Origin: Ancylobacter polymorphus | GTDB lineage: Bacteria; Pseudomonadota; Alphaproteobacteria; Rhizobiales; Xanthobacteraceae | Assembly (NCBI RefSeq): GCF_022836935.1 | Contig: NZ_CP083239.1 | Coordinates: 4,168,001-4,232,000 of the forward strand | DNA length: 64,000 bases | Reading direction: 5' to 3' | Shown here: positions 26,453 through 36,855 of the stretch, in pieces | How positions within the stretch are numbered: the first letter of the stretch is position 1 | Layout: the number at the start of each line of letters is the position of its first letter | Notes under the pieces: model-generated | What the model saw: the letters and a program-made list of their open reading frames with translations, nothing else | Told to the model about the DNA's origin: nothing | Database searches by the model: none | Made by a program: the position numbers and the translations under genes

Positions 26453-27799
26453 ATGAACGAGAAAGCCGCCCTGCCGATTCGCCCTTCCCTTCCCGCCGAC
26501 GCCTTTGCCGGGCCGCTGGCGCTGGTCGGTTCCGGCGCGCCGCTCATCATGGTGCTGGGCGGCGCGGGCACGGGGAAGACGACGTTTCTGCACGCGCTGC
26601 GCAAGCATGGCGGCGGCAAGCAGGCGTTTCTCGCCCCCACCGGCGTCGCGGCGCTGCAACTGGGCGGGCAGACCATCCATTCCTTCTTCGGCCTGCCGCC
26701 CCGGCTGATGGACCCCGACCAGGTGCGCCCGCGCAGCCCCAAGCGCACCCTGATGAAGAAGCTGGAACGCCTCGTCATCGACGAGATTTCCATGGTCCGC
26801 GCCGATGTGCTCGACGCGGTCGACCGCAGCCTGCGGATCGCGCGCGGCAATCCCGAGCCGTTCGGCGGGGTGCAGGTGGTGCTGGTCGGCGATTTCCTGC
26901 AATTGCCGCCGGTCGTGCCGCAGGCCGAACGGGAAATCCTCGGCCATCTCGGCTATGAGGGCCCCTTCGCCTTCGATGCCCGCGTGCTGCGCGAGGTGGA
27001 GCCGGCGCGGCTGCCCTTCATGCAGGTCTACCGCCAGACCGACGACACCTTCGTCCAGCATCTGGCGGAACTGCGCACCGGCCGCTTTGTCGGCGACGCC
27101 ATCGCCGCCATCAATGCCGCCTCGCATCGCGATCACCGGCCCGGGCGCATCCCGGTCGTGCTGGCCCCGACCAATGCGCGGGTGGACGCCTATAACCGGC
27201 GCGGCATGGAAGCGCTCTATGATGACGGCCGGCTGTTCGAGGGCAAGAGCGAGGGCGAGTTCGACCTCGCCAATGACCGGCTCCCCGTGCCGGAAACGCT
27301 GGCGCTGAAGGTCGGCGCCCGGGTGATGACGGTGCGCAACCATCCCGAGCGGCAATGGGTCAATGGCTCGGTCGGCACCGTTACCGGCCTCGCCCCGGAC
27401 CGCGCCTATGTCCGGCTCGATGGCGGCGGCATTGTCGAGATCGAGCGTACCAGCTGGGAGCGCATCCGCTATGACTGGGACGAGGCCACCGGCAAGGTCG
27501 CGGCCAAGGTGGTCGGCACCTATACCCAGCTTCCCCTCGTCCCCGCCTGGGCGGTGACGGTCCACAAGGCGCAGGGGCTGACGCTGGAGGATGTGCGGAT
27601 CGACTTCGACGCCGGCGCCTTCGCCGCCGGTCAGGCCTATGTCGCGCTTTCGCGCGCCCGCTCGCTGGAAGGGCTGTCGCTGGCCCGGCCGCTGCGCGCC
27701 TCCGACATCCGCATCGACCGCCGCGTCGCCGCCTTCACCGCCGCTTTCGAGGGCAATGGCAACCTGATGACCGCCGCGCGCGGGCTCGACGACGACTGA
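26453..27799 (+). CDS. PIF1/RecD-like superfamily 1B DNA helicase
   Basis: 448 residues from ATG 26453. Helicase motifs are in order: Walker A GGAGTGKT at residues 36-43, TGVAALQLGGQTIHSFFGLP (motif Ia), VIDEISMVRADVLDAVD (motif II), GVQVVLVGDFLQLPPV (motif III), VYRQTDDTFV (motif IV region) and the C-terminal VTVHKAQGLTLEDVRID and QAYVALSRARSLEGL (motifs V-VI). This is a compact bacterial PIF1-like 5'-3' helicase, expected to unwind structured DNA or help repair. No phage or mobile genes surround it, so it looks chromosomal. Confidence 0.9.
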   Translation: MNEKAALPIRPSLPADAFAGPLALVGSGAPLIMVLGGAGTGKTTFLHALRKHGGGKQAFLAPTGVAALQLGGQTIHSFFGLPPRLMDPDQVRPRSPKRTLMKKLERLVIDEISMVRADVLDAVDRSLRIARGNPEPFGGVQVVLVGDFLQLPPVVPQAEREILGHLGYEGPFAFDARVLREVEPARLPFMQVYRQTDDTFVQHLAELRTGRFVGDAIAAINAASHRDHRPGRIPVVLAPTNARVDAYNRRGMEALYDDGRLFEGKSEGEFDLANDRLPVPETLALKVGARVMTVRNHPERQWVNGSVGTVTGLAPDRAYVRLDGGGIVEIERTSWERIRYDWDEATGKVAAKVVGTYTQLPLVPAWAVTVHKAQGLTLEDVRIDFDAGAFAAGQAYVALSRARSLEGLSLARPLRASDIRIDRRVAAFTAAFEGNGNLMTAARGLDDD

Positions 27800-27833
27800 C
27801 CCTTTACATATTCCTACATGGTCGATAGATTAC

Positions 27834-27847
27834 TCTCCAATTGGAGA
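27834..27847. promoter_or_regulatory. TCTCCAATTGGAGA palindrome over the ribosome binding site
   Basis: A 14-base perfect palindrome whose right half (GGAG, 27843-27846) is the ribosome binding site of the 52-residue gene. A protein bound here, for instance the Rrf2 regulator encoded 285 bases downstream, could shut transcription; the hairpin could also mask the ribosome binding site in RNA. Confidence 0.4.
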
Positions 27848-27853
27848 ATGACC

Positions 27854-28012
27854 ATGAGTCAGACCGGCCTGCGCCGTACCCGCGACAAGCTGCTTTTCGC
27901 CTTGGCCTACGGCGCTGTCATCGCCGCCGTGCTGTTCCTGCATCCCGTGCCGGACGCGCGCGACGCCGGCAAGCTCGCCGCCAATGTCGAGGCGGGCGCC
28001 GCTGCGCGCTGA
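27854..28012 (+). CDS. 52-residue single-pass membrane protein
   Basis: ATG 27854 lies seven bases after GGAG; ATG 27848 would add two residues. The product has a basic head (SQTGLRRTRDK), one hydrophobic helix (LLFALAYGAVIAAVLFL) and a short tail after HPVPDARDAG, i.e. an N-in single-span topology by the positive-inside rule. It is followed on the same strand by the Rrf2 regulator gene. No family is recognised. Its strong ribosome binding site within a perfect palindrome argues that it is real and regulated. Confidence 0.5.
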   Translation: MSQTGLRRTRDKLLFALAYGAVIAAVLFLHPVPDARDAGKLAANVEAGAAAR

Positions 28013-28131
28013 TTGCCGGCCCGGCACTGGCCGAATCGGCGCCGGTCGCGCATTTTGCCGGAAGGCTGGTGGTGCCGGGCTCCGCCCGTCCGTTCCACCG
28101 GCCCGGGGGGTGGCGAGATGACGAAACGGAC

Positions 28132-28581
28132 ATGCTGACCAACAAGGGCAAATACGGCCTCAAGGCGATGCTCTATCTCGCCCGGCTCGAACCGGGCGCG
28201 AGCGCGATGGGGCAGGAAATCGCCACCGCCAACCACATTCCGAAGAAATTCCTCGACGCCATTCTGCTGGAACTGCGCAACGCCGGCATGCTGCGCTCCA
28301 AGAAGGGGCCGGGCGGCGGCTATGCGCTGGCGAAGACCCCGCGCGAGATCCGCATCGGCCACATCATCCGCGTGCTCGACGGCCCGCTGGCCCCGCTCAG
28401 TTGCGCCAGCAAGAGTGCCTATGTGCCCTGCGACGACTGCGAGGATCTGGCCACCTGCTCGGTGCGCATCACCATGAGCAAGGTGCGCGACGCCATGTCT
28501 GACATTCTCGACGGCATGTCGCTGCAGGACATGGTCATCTTCTCCCACGCCCCCAATGCCGACCTGATGTACAGCATCTGA
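28132..28581 (+). CDS. Rrf2 family regulator with a four-cysteine loop
   Basis: 149 residues. The N-terminal winged helix has MLTNKGKYGLKAMLYLARL, IPKKFLDAILLELRNAGMLRS and the GPGGGYALAK wing typical of Rrf2 (IscR/NsrR/RirA) proteins. Cysteines at 91, 100, 103 and 109 lie in the loop where IscR and NsrR bind an Fe-S cluster; three is the usual number, so four is slightly unusual. It likely senses iron, redox or nitric oxide through a cluster. The 14-base palindrome at 27834 upstream of the preceding small gene is a candidate target. Confidence 0.9.
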   Translation: MLTNKGKYGLKAMLYLARLEPGASAMGQEIATANHIPKKFLDAILLELRNAGMLRSKKGPGGGYALAKTPREIRIGHIIRVLDGPLAPLSCASKSAYVPCDDCEDLATCSVRITMSKVRDAMSDILDGMSLQDMVIFSHAPNADLMYSI

Positions 28582-28755
28582 GACGACGGGCGGCAGTGGA
28601 CGGGTTCCGGCTGAAGAGCCTCTGCTGGTTCCCGGATCGGCGGCGCGCCTGCGCCTTGTCCGGGACACGATGGCAGAACCGCCTTTTCCCGGCCCAGCGA
28701 CGGCGCAGCCGGAGCGCCGCGCCGGGACCCCGGATAAACCCTTCGGCAAATCCTC

Positions 28756-29955
28756 TCAGAAAAACGCCTGATGCCCGGTGATGGCCCGGCCGAGGATCAG
28801 CGCGTGGATATCGTGCGTGCCCTCATAGGTGTTCACCGTCTCCAGGTTCACCATGTGGCGCATGACCGGGAACTCGCCGGAAATGCCGTTGCCGCCATGC
28901 ATGTCGCGGGCGGCGCGGGCGATGTCGAGCGCCTTGCCGCAATTATTGCGCTTGAGCATGGAGATGGTCTCCACCGGCAACTGGCCGGCGTCGAACAGCC
29001 GGCCCGCGCGCAGGGCGAGCTGCAGGCCGAGCGTGATCTCGGTCGCCATGTCGGCGAGCTTTTTCTGGATCAGCTGCGTCGCCGCCAGCGGCTTGCCGAA
29101 CTGCTTGCGGTCGAGCGTGTACTGGCGCGCGGCGGCGTAGCAGGCTTCCGCCGCCCCCATCGTGCCCCAGCCAATGCCGAAGCGGGCACGGTTGAGGCAG
29201 CCGAAGGGGCCCTTCAGGCCGGAGACATTCGGCAGCAGGTTCTCTTCCGGCAGCTCGACCCCGTCCAGCACGATCTCGCCGGTGATGGAGGCGCGCAGCG
29301 AGAGCTTGTGCTCGATCTTCGGGGTGGTGAAGCCCTTCATGCCGCGCTCCACCAGGAAGCCGCGAATCTCGTCGCCATGGGCGGCGGACTTCGCCCACAC
29401 CACCGCGACATCAGCGATCGGCGAATTGGTGATCCACATCTTGGCGCCGGAGAGGCGGTAGCCGCCATCGATCTTCTCGGCGCGGGTGCGCATGCCGGCG
29501 GGGTCGGAGCCGGCATCCGGCTCGGTCAGGCCGAAGCAGCCGACGATCTCGCCCGTGGCGAGCTTCGGCAGGAATTTGCGCTTCTGCGCCTCGCTGCCAT
29601 AGGCGTTGATCGGGTGCATCACCAGCGAGGACTGCACGCTCATCGCCGAGCGATAGCCCGAATCGACCCGCTCCACCTCGCGCGCCACCAGCCCGTAGGA
29701 GACATAGCCGAGGCCCGCCCCGCCATATTCCTCGGGGATGGTGGGGCCGAGCAGGCCGAGCGCGCCCATCTCGTTCATGATCTCGCGATCGAAGTGCTCG
29801 TCCATATAGGCGGCGGTCACGCGCGGCAGCAGCTTTTCCTGCGCATAGTCACGCGCCGTGTCGCGCACCAGCCGTTCTTCCTCGGTCAGCTGCGCATCGA
29901 AATCGACCGGATCGGCCCAGTCGAAGGAAACCTTGGCGGACGGCGCGGCACTCAT
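28756..29955 (-). CDS. gcdH: Glutaryl-CoA dehydrogenase
   Basis: 399 residues. The acyl-CoA dehydrogenase fold is evident from [33 protein letters not shown] and [22 protein letters not shown]. The C-terminal [20 protein letters not shown] contains the catalytic base Glu378. The [19 protein letters not shown] block is specific for GcdH among acyl-CoA dehydrogenases. It oxidises and decarboxylates glutaryl-CoA to crotonyl-CoA with FAD, passing electrons to ETF, at the end of lysine, tryptophan and benzoate breakdown. The usual CoA-transferase neighbour is absent. It is divergent from the dpp operon. Confidence 0.93.
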   Translation of the reverse strand: MSAAPSAKVSFDWADPVDFDAQLTEEERLVRDTARDYAQEKLLPRVTAAYMDEHFDREIMNEMGALGLLGPTIPEEYGGAGLGYVSYGLVAREVERVDSGYRSAMSVQSSLVMHPINAYGSEAQKRKFLPKLATGEIVGCFGLTEPDAGSDPAGMRTRAEKIDGGYRLSGAKMWITNSPIADVAVVWAKSAAHGDEIRGFLVERGMKGFTTPKIEHKLSLRASITGEIVLDGVELPEENLLPNVSGLKGPFGCLNRARFGIGWGTMGAAEACYAAARQYTLDRKQFGKPLAATQLIQKKLADMATEITLGLQLALRAGRLFDAGQLPVETISMLKRNNCGKALDIARAARDMHGGNGISGEFPVMRHMVNLETVNTYEGTHDIHALILGRAITGHQAFF

Positions 29956-30109
29956 GCGACTTCTCCCGGACGTACCGGCACCCGAGGCCGGCCGCCTCTC
30001 TTACAACGTCGCGCGGCGCTGTGCATCCGCCCTTCGACGGAGCCCGCGCCGCCGCAATTGACGCAGCGGAATACGACTTAGGTCGGGGGGTGGGGTATGA
30101 TTGCGCAAT

Positions 30110-30129
30110 ACTGAGACACGTGTTTCAGT
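30110..30129. promoter_or_regulatory. 20-base near-perfect palindrome between gcdH and dppA
   Basis: ACTGAGACAC is mirrored by GTGTTTCAGT with nine of ten pairs matching. It lies 87 bases before dppA and 155 bases before the divergent gcdH start. The size fits a TetR- or MarR-type operator; no such regulator gene is adjacent. Confidence 0.45.
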
Positions 30130-30215
30130 TGTGAAATCGGACCGTCGCGATGACGCAATAGGCCGGCCCAAACAATGGGCACGGCTCGCGCGGTTCATGA
30201 GAGGGGAATTCAGAG

Positions 30216-31814
30216 ATGCCGGCTTTTCCTGCCAAGGCCGCCCTTGCGGCTGCAATGCTCGTGGCGTTGTGCGCGCCGTCCTACGCCGCCAAGACGCTGG
30301 TTTACTGCTCCGAAGGGAGCCCGGAGAACTTCACCCCCGCCCTGAACACGACCGGCACCAGCTTCGACGCCGCCCGCCCGGTATACAATCAGCTCGTCGA
30401 GTTCGAGCGCGGCACGACCAAGGTGGTGCCCTCCCTCGCCGAGAGCTGGACGGTGAGCGAGGACGGCAAGGAAATCACCTTCAAGCTGCGCAAGGGCGTG
30501 AAGTTTCATTCCGGCGTGAACGGCTTCACCCCGACCCGCGATTTCAACGCGGACGACGTGCTGTTCTCGTTCGAGCGCCAATGGAAGCCGGAAAACCCGT
30601 ACCACAAGGTCACCGGCGGCGCGTATGACTACTTCAACGACATGAGCATGCCCGACCTGCTCAAGTCGATCGACAAGGTGGACGACTACACCGTCAAATT
30701 CGTGCTCACCGAGCCGAATTCGCCGATGCTGGCGAACCTCGCCATGGATTTCGGCACCATCACCTCGAAGGAATATGCCGACTTCCTGCTGAAGAAGGGC
30801 ACGCCCGAGCAGTATGACCAGATCCCGGTCGGCACCGGCCCGTTCTCCTTCGTCAACTACCAGAAGGACGCGGTGATCCGTTACAAGGCCAACCCGGCCT
30901 ATTTCGCCGGTAAGCCGGCGCTGGATAACCTCGTCTACGCCATCACCCCAGACCCGACCGCGCGCTACGCCAAGCTGAAGAAGGGCGAGTGCCATGTGAT
31001 GATCGCGCCGAACCCGGCCGACATCGCCGGCATGAAGACCGATCCGGTGGTCAACCTGATCTCCCAGCCGGGCCTCAACATCGGCTATCTCTCCTTCAAC
31101 ACGCAGAAGCCGCCCTTCGACAAGAAGGAGGTCCGGCAGGCCTTCAACATGGCGATCGACAAGGCCGCCATCATCAAGGACGTGTATCAGGGCGCCGGCC
31201 AGGCGGCGATCAACCCGATCCCGCCGACCATCTGGTCCTACAACACCGCGATCAAGGACTACCCCTACGATCCCGAGAAGGCGAAGAAGATGCTGGCCGA
31301 TGCGGGCGTGAAGACGCCGCTCGACATCGACCTGTGGTGGATGCCGGTGCAGCGCCCCTACAACCCGAACGCCAAGCGCATCGCCGAGATCATGCAGGCG
31401 GACCTCGCCAAGATCGGCGTCAACGCCAAGCTCGTCTCTTATGAATGGGGTGAATACCGCAAGCGGCTGCAGCAGGGCGAGCACATGACCGGCCAGCTCG
31501 GCTGGACCGGCGACAATGGCGACCCGGACAACTTCTTCTTCCTGCTCGGCTGCGCCGCGGCCCGCCCGGGCGGCCAGAACCTGTCCAAGTGGTGCAACAA
31601 GGACTTCGACGCGCTGATCAACAAGGCGAAGACCATTTCGGACACCGCCGAGCGCACCAAGCTCTATGAGCAGGCGCAGGTGATCGTGAAGGAAGAGGCG
31701 CCCTGGTTCACCATCGCCCATTCGGTGGTGTACGAGCCGACCCGCAAGGAAGTGGTGGACTACAAGGTCAGCCCGCTCGGCCGCCACGAATTCTACGGCG
31801 TCGACCTGAAGTGA
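30216..31814 (+). CDS. dppA: Peptide ABC transporter substrate-binding protein
   Basis: 532 residues with a Sec signal peptide (MPAFPAKAALAAAMLVALCAPSYA, cleaved before KTLVYCSEGS). The mature protein is an SBP_bac_5 cluster C receptor: LVYCSEGSPENFTPALN, VEFERGTTKVVPSLAESW, VLFSFERQW, GTGPFSFVNY and MGWT-like QLGWTGDNGDPDNFFF. It closely follows E. coli DppA, the periplasmic dipeptide and haem-binding receptor. It heads the dppABCDF operon. Three hairpins in the gap after it may protect its mRNA so that it is made in excess over the membrane subunits. Confidence 0.93.
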   Translation: MPAFPAKAALAAAMLVALCAPSYAAKTLVYCSEGSPENFTPALNTTGTSFDAARPVYNQLVEFERGTTKVVPSLAESWTVSEDGKEITFKLRKGVKFHSGVNGFTPTRDFNADDVLFSFERQWKPENPYHKVTGGAYDYFNDMSMPDLLKSIDKVDDYTVKFVLTEPNSPMLANLAMDFGTITSKEYADFLLKKGTPEQYDQIPVGTGPFSFVNYQKDAVIRYKANPAYFAGKPALDNLVYAITPDPTARYAKLKKGECHVMIAPNPADIAGMKTDPVVNLISQPGLNIGYLSFNTQKPPFDKKEVRQAFNMAIDKAAIIKDVYQGAGQAAINPIPPTIWSYNTAIKDYPYDPEKAKKMLADAGVKTPLDIDLWWMPVQRPYNPNAKRIAEIMQADLAKIGVNAKLVSYEWGEYRKRLQQGEHMTGQLGWTGDNGDPDNFFFLLGCAAARPGGQNLSKWCNKDFDALINKAKTISDTAERTKLYEQAQVIVKEEAPWFTIAHSVVYEPTRKEVVDYKVSPLGRHEFYGVDLK

Positions 31815-31821
31815 CCGGCCG

Positions 31822-31945
31822 GCCGGGGCCGCAAGCCCCGGCACGCCCCGCCTCCCGGACGCGGCCCGCCGCGTTCCGGGATCGCCCCTCGGCTGAGGCG
31901 CCGCGCCGTCTTGTGCTCCCGGAAGGCCGCCTGCCGGCTTCCGGG
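31822..31945 (+). repeat. Three stable hairpins between dppA and dppB
   Basis: GCCGGGGC/GCCCCGGC (31822-31842), CCCGGACGCGG/CCGCGTTCCGGG (31854-31880, one bulge) and CCCGGAAG/CTTCCGGG (31918-31945) follow one another in the 181-base gap inside the dpp operon. There is no T run, so they are more likely mRNA-stabilising 3' structures than terminators. Confidence 0.7.
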
Positions 31946-31995
31946 ACGACGGCGACTTGCCGGCAGAAGGCCCGCCCCATGGGTAGCACCCGCAC

Positions 31996-33006
31996 ATGCT
32001 GAAACTCATCTTCCGCCGTGTCGCGCTGACGCTGCCCACCTTCGTGGCGCTGATGTTCGTCACCTTCGTCGCCGTGCGCCTCGTGCCCGGCGACCCCATC
32101 GAGGCGCGCACCGGCGAGCGCGGCATCGACCCCGAACGGCTGGCGGCGCTGCGCCACGAGCTTGGCCTCGACCAGCCGGTGTGGAAGCAGTTCCTCGACT
32201 ACGTCTACGCCCTGCTGCACGGCGATTTCGGCGTCTCCATCGTCACCAAGACGCCGGTGCTGCACGAATTCCTCATCCTGTTCCCGGCGACGCTGGAACT
32301 CGCGCTCTGCGCCCTCGTCTTCGCGGTGGTGCTCGGCGTGCCCGCCGGCGTGCTGGCGGCGGTACGGCGTGGCTCGGTGCTGGACCATTCCGTCATGGCC
32401 GTGGCGCTGGCGGGCTATTCCATGCCCATCTTCTGGTGGGGCCTGCTGCTCATCATGTTCATGTCGGAATATCTGGGCCTGACCCCGGTTTCCGGCCGCA
32501 TGGACCTCATCAACTACTATTTCGAGCCCGTGACCGGCTTCATGCTGATCGACAGCCTGCTCTCGGGCGAGGACGGTGCCTTCAGCGCGGCGGTGGCGCA
32601 TCTCATCCTGCCCACCATCGTGCTCGGCACCATTCCGCTGGCGGTGATCGCGCGGATGACGCGCTCCTCCATGCTGGAGGTGCTGGGCGAGGATTATGTG
32701 CGCACCGCCCGCGCCAAGGGCCTCTCGCCGCTGCGGGTGGTCGGGCTGCACGCGCTGCGCAACGCGCTGATCCCCGTGGTCACCGTGGTCGGCCTGCAGA
32801 CCGGCACGCTGCTCGCCGGCGCGGTGCTGACCGAGACCATCTTCGCCTGGCCGGGCGTGGGCAAATGGCTGATCGAATCGATCTCGCGCCGCGACTATCC
32901 CGCGCTGCAGGGCGGCATCATGCTGATCTCCGCCATCGTCATCCTCGTCAATCTCATCGTCGACATGCTCTATGTCGCGATCAACCCGAGGATCCGGCAT
33001 GGCTGA
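31996..33006 (+). CDS. dppB: Dipeptide ABC transporter permease
   Basis: 336 residues, six membrane helices. The N terminus (FRRVALTLPTFVALMFVTFVAVRLVPGDP) and the loop DYVRTARAKGLSPLRVVGLHALRNALIPVV, which contains the EAA coupling motif that docks the ATPases, are typical of DppB. RTGERGIDPERLAALRHELGLDQPVWKQFLDY is the usual periplasmic segment. It forms the inner-membrane channel with DppC. It overlaps dppC by eight bases, showing translational coupling. Confidence 0.93.
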   Translation: MLKLIFRRVALTLPTFVALMFVTFVAVRLVPGDPIEARTGERGIDPERLAALRHELGLDQPVWKQFLDYVYALLHGDFGVSIVTKTPVLHEFLILFPATLELALCALVFAVVLGVPAGVLAAVRRGSVLDHSVMAVALAGYSMPIFWWGLLLIMFMSEYLGLTPVSGRMDLINYYFEPVTGFMLIDSLLSGEDGAFSAAVAHLILPTIVLGTIPLAVIARMTRSSMLEVLGEDYVRTARAKGLSPLRVVGLHALRNALIPVVTVVGLQTGTLLAGAVLTETIFAWPGVGKWLIESISRRDYPALQGGIMLISAIVILVNLIVDMLYVAINPRIRHG

Positions 33007-33979
33007 GGAAAACGCCATCGACGATCCGATGCCGACCACGCCCGAGCGGCTGCTGGTCAGCGATTCCGGCCTCAGCCTCAGTGCCGCCGCCGTGGCCGAG
33101 GTGGAGCCGGTGGGCGCGGAGCCCTCGCCGCTGCGGGCCTTCTGGTCCGCCTTCAGCGAGAATCGCGGCGCCGTGCTCGGCCTCGCCGTCGTCGTGTTCA
33201 TCACCCTGCTGGCGCTGTTCGCGCCCTTCGTCGCCCCGCATTCGCCGATCGAGCAGTTCCGCCAGAGCGTGCTGCTGCCCCCGGTCTGGGCCGGCGGCAA
33301 CTGGACCTTCCCCTTCGGCACGGACGCGGTGGGGCGCGACGTGCTCTCCCGCCTGATCTACGGCGCGCGCATCTCGCTCGGCATCGGCCTGTCGGTGATG
33401 GTCGTCTCGGTGGCTCTCGGCATCGTGCTCGGCCTCGCGAGCGCCTTCCTGCGCGGCATCGTCGAGGTGGTGATCATGCGCGTCATGGACATGGTCGTGG
33501 CGATCCCGAGCCTGGTGCTCGCCATCCTCATCGTCGCCGTGCTCGGCCCCAGCCTCACCAACACCATCGTGGCGGTGACGGTGGTGTATCTGCCGCGCTA
33601 TGTGCGCCTGGTGCGCGCCGCGGCGCTGGCGGAACTGTCGAAGGAATATGTCGTCGCCGCGCAGGTCGCCGGCGTCGGCCGGCTGCGGCTGATGTTCGTC
33701 ACCGTGCTGCCGAACTGCCTCGCCCCGCTCATCGTGCAGGCCGCGCTCGGCATTTCCGACGCGATCCTGGAAGCGGCGGCGCTCGGCTTTCTCGGCCTCG
33801 GCGCGCAGCCGCCGACGCCGGAATGGGGCGCCATGCTGGCCGATGCGCGCGAATTCATCCGCTCCGCCCCGTGGATCGTCACCCTGCCCGGCCTCGCCAT
33901 TCTCGTCACCGTGGTCGCCATCAACCTGATGGGCGACGGCCTGCGCGACGCGCTCGACCCGAAGCTGAGGCGGAGCTGA
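32999..33979 (+). CDS. dppC: Dipeptide ABC transporter permease
   Basis: 326 residues from ATG 32999 inside the end of dppB. A hydrophilic N-terminal tail of about 55 residues, longer than usual, precedes six membrane helices. The EAA loop reads YVVAAQVAGVGRLRLMFVTVLPNCLAPL. The FPFGTDAVGRDVLSRLIYGARISL block is diagnostic for DppC/OppC. It partners DppB in the inner membrane. Its TGA overlaps the ATG of dppD. Confidence 0.93.
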   Translation: MAEENAIDDPMPTTPERLLVSDSGLSLSAAAVAEVEPVGAEPSPLRAFWSAFSENRGAVLGLAVVVFITLLALFAPFVAPHSPIEQFRQSVLLPPVWAGGNWTFPFGTDAVGRDVLSRLIYGARISLGIGLSVMVVSVALGIVLGLASAFLRGIVEVVIMRVMDMVVAIPSLVLAILIVAVLGPSLTNTIVAVTVVYLPRYVRLVRAAALAELSKEYVVAAQVAGVGRLRLMFVTVLPNCLAPLIVQAALGISDAILEAAALGFLGLGAQPPTPEWGAMLADAREFIRSAPWIVTLPGLAILVTVVAINLMGDGLRDALDPKLRRS

Positions 33980-34964
33980 TGTCCCTGCTCTCCATCCGCA
34001 ATCTCTCCGTCACCTTCGCCACCGGGCGCGGGCCGTTCCGCGCCGTGGACAAGGTGGATCTCGATGTCGCCCCGGGCGAACTCGTCGCCATTGTCGGCGA
34101 ATCCGGTTCCGGGAAATCGGTGGCGATGCTGGCGGTGATGGGCCTGCTGCCCTGGATCGCCACCGTTACCGCAGACCGGATGATGTTCGACGGGCGCGAC
34201 CTGCTCGCCCTCTCCGCCCGCGAACGGCGCAAGATCATCGGGCGCGACCTCGCCATGATCTTCCAGGAGCCGATGTCGAGCCTCAACCCCTGCTTCACCG
34301 TCGGCTTCCAGATCCGCGAGGCCATGGCCACGCATCTCGATCTCTCCCGCGCCCAGCGCCAGGCGCGCGCGGTGGAATTGCTGGAGCTCGTCGGCATTCC
34401 CGAGCCGGAGCGGCGGCTGAAGGCGTTTCCGCACCAGCTCTCCGGCGGCATGAGCCAGCGGGTGATGATCGCCATGGCGCTCGCCTGCAACCCCAAGCTC
34501 ATCATCGCCGACGAGCCGACCACCGCCCTCGATGTCACCATCCAGGCGCAGATTCTCGATCTGCTGCTGAAGCTGCAGAAGGAGAGCGGCGTCGGCCTCG
34601 TGCTCATCACCCATGACATGGGCGTGGTGGCGGAAACGGCGCAGCGCGTGTGCGTGCATTATGCCGGCCAGCAGGTGGAGATGCAGGACACGCGCGGCCT
34701 GTTCCGCGACCCGCACCACCCCTACACCGCCGCGCTGCTGGCGGCGCTGCCGGAGCGGGCGCAGGGCCGGCTGCTGCCTTCCATTCCGGGCATCGTGCCG
34801 GGGCTGGCGGACCGGCCGGCGGGCTGCCTGTTCTCGCCGCGCTGCCGCTTCGCCACCGAGACCTGCCGCACCGTGCCGCCGCCGCGCGCGGGGGCGGAAC
34901 TCGGACTCGCCCTCTGCCACACGCCGCTCCTTGCCGGTGTGCCCCAGCGCCGGGAGTTCGCGGC

Positions 34965-34968
<4 letters not shown>
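33979..34968 (+). CDS. dppD: Dipeptide ABC transporter ATP-binding protein
   Basis: 329 residues; ATG 33979 shares its A with the dppC stop. Walker A is GESGSGKS, the Q loop is IFQEPMSSLNP, the signature is LSGGMSQRV and Walker B is KLIIADEPTTALD. The C-terminal oligopeptide-transporter extension has cysteines in GCLFSPRCRFATETC, a motif that binds an Fe-S cluster in this family. It energises uptake with DppF. It overlaps dppF by four bases (ATGA). Confidence 0.94.
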
Positions 34969-35982
<1,014 letters not shown>

Positions 35983-35990
<8 letters not shown>

Positions 35991-36855
35991 GGCTGAACAG
36001 CACCGGGACGGTGAAGGTGATGGTGCTGCCAGCGACTTCCGGCGGCGGGGGCGGCACGGGGGAGGCGCGGCGCACCATGGCGACCGCCTCCTCGTCGAAG
36101 CGCGGATTGCCCGACGAGCCCGCCAGCCGCGCCGAGAGTACTTGCCCCGCCCGGTTGATCGAAAACGCCACGCGCGCCTTGCCGCTGGCGCTCTCCCCGC
36201 CGGGATAGCGCTTGTGGCGATTGAGATGCGCCATCAGCCGCGAACGCCAATTGGCCGGCACCCGGCTGTTGGAGGTCGCCGCGCCCGACGTCGGAGCGGC
36301 GATGCGCTCGGCATTCTGCGCGTCGATCGCCGGCGCGGCCGAGGTGCGCGGCGCGGGGGGAAGGTCGCTCTTCTTTTCCTTCTTCGGCTTCGGCTTGGGC
36401 TTTGGCTGCTCCTTGGGCGGCTCCGGCTTTTCCTCCGGCGGGGGAATTTCCTGCACCAGCGGCGGGGGCGGCGGCAGCGGCACCTCGATATCCCTAGCCG
36501 GGCTTTCCGCGACCTCGGGTATCGGCTCTTCCGGCGGCAGCGGCTCGGGCGGCGGGGTGTCCTCCACCTCCTCGGCCAGCGGGTCCGGCGGGGTCTCTTC
36601 TTCCACCTTCTCCTGCGCCTCGACCATTTGCGGGCCGGGCGGCAGCTCGGTCGGCTCGGCCGCCGGCGCCACCGGCATTTCCGCCAGTTCGATCATGATC
36701 GCCGCCGGCTCCTCGGTCATGACGACCGGGGGATCGGTCAGCATATAGCCGAGCGCGCCGCCATGGACGGCCAGCACCACGGCGCCGCAGCCGAGCCACA
36801 GCCCGGCCTCGCGCAGGCGATGCCCGCCGCTGCCACGGACCAGCAGCAGGCTCAT
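35983..36855 (-). CDS. tonB: TonB energy transducer
   Basis: 290 residues. One membrane helix near the N terminus ([21 protein letters not shown]) is followed by a long Pro/Glu/Lys-rich periplasmic spacer, ending with [12 protein letters not shown]. The C-terminal TonB domain (about 205-290) has [33 protein letters not shown] and [19 protein letters not shown]. It carries proton-motive energy from ExbBD to outer-membrane receptors for iron chelates or B12. It overlaps exbD by four bases; the order exbB-exbD-tonB is one operon. Confidence 0.93.

Noticed and set aside
26453..27799. Helicase as part of a defence or mobile element
   Set aside because: Codon use and GC match the neighbours, no integrase, phage or defence partner lies nearby, and compact PIF1-like helicases are common chromosomal genes.
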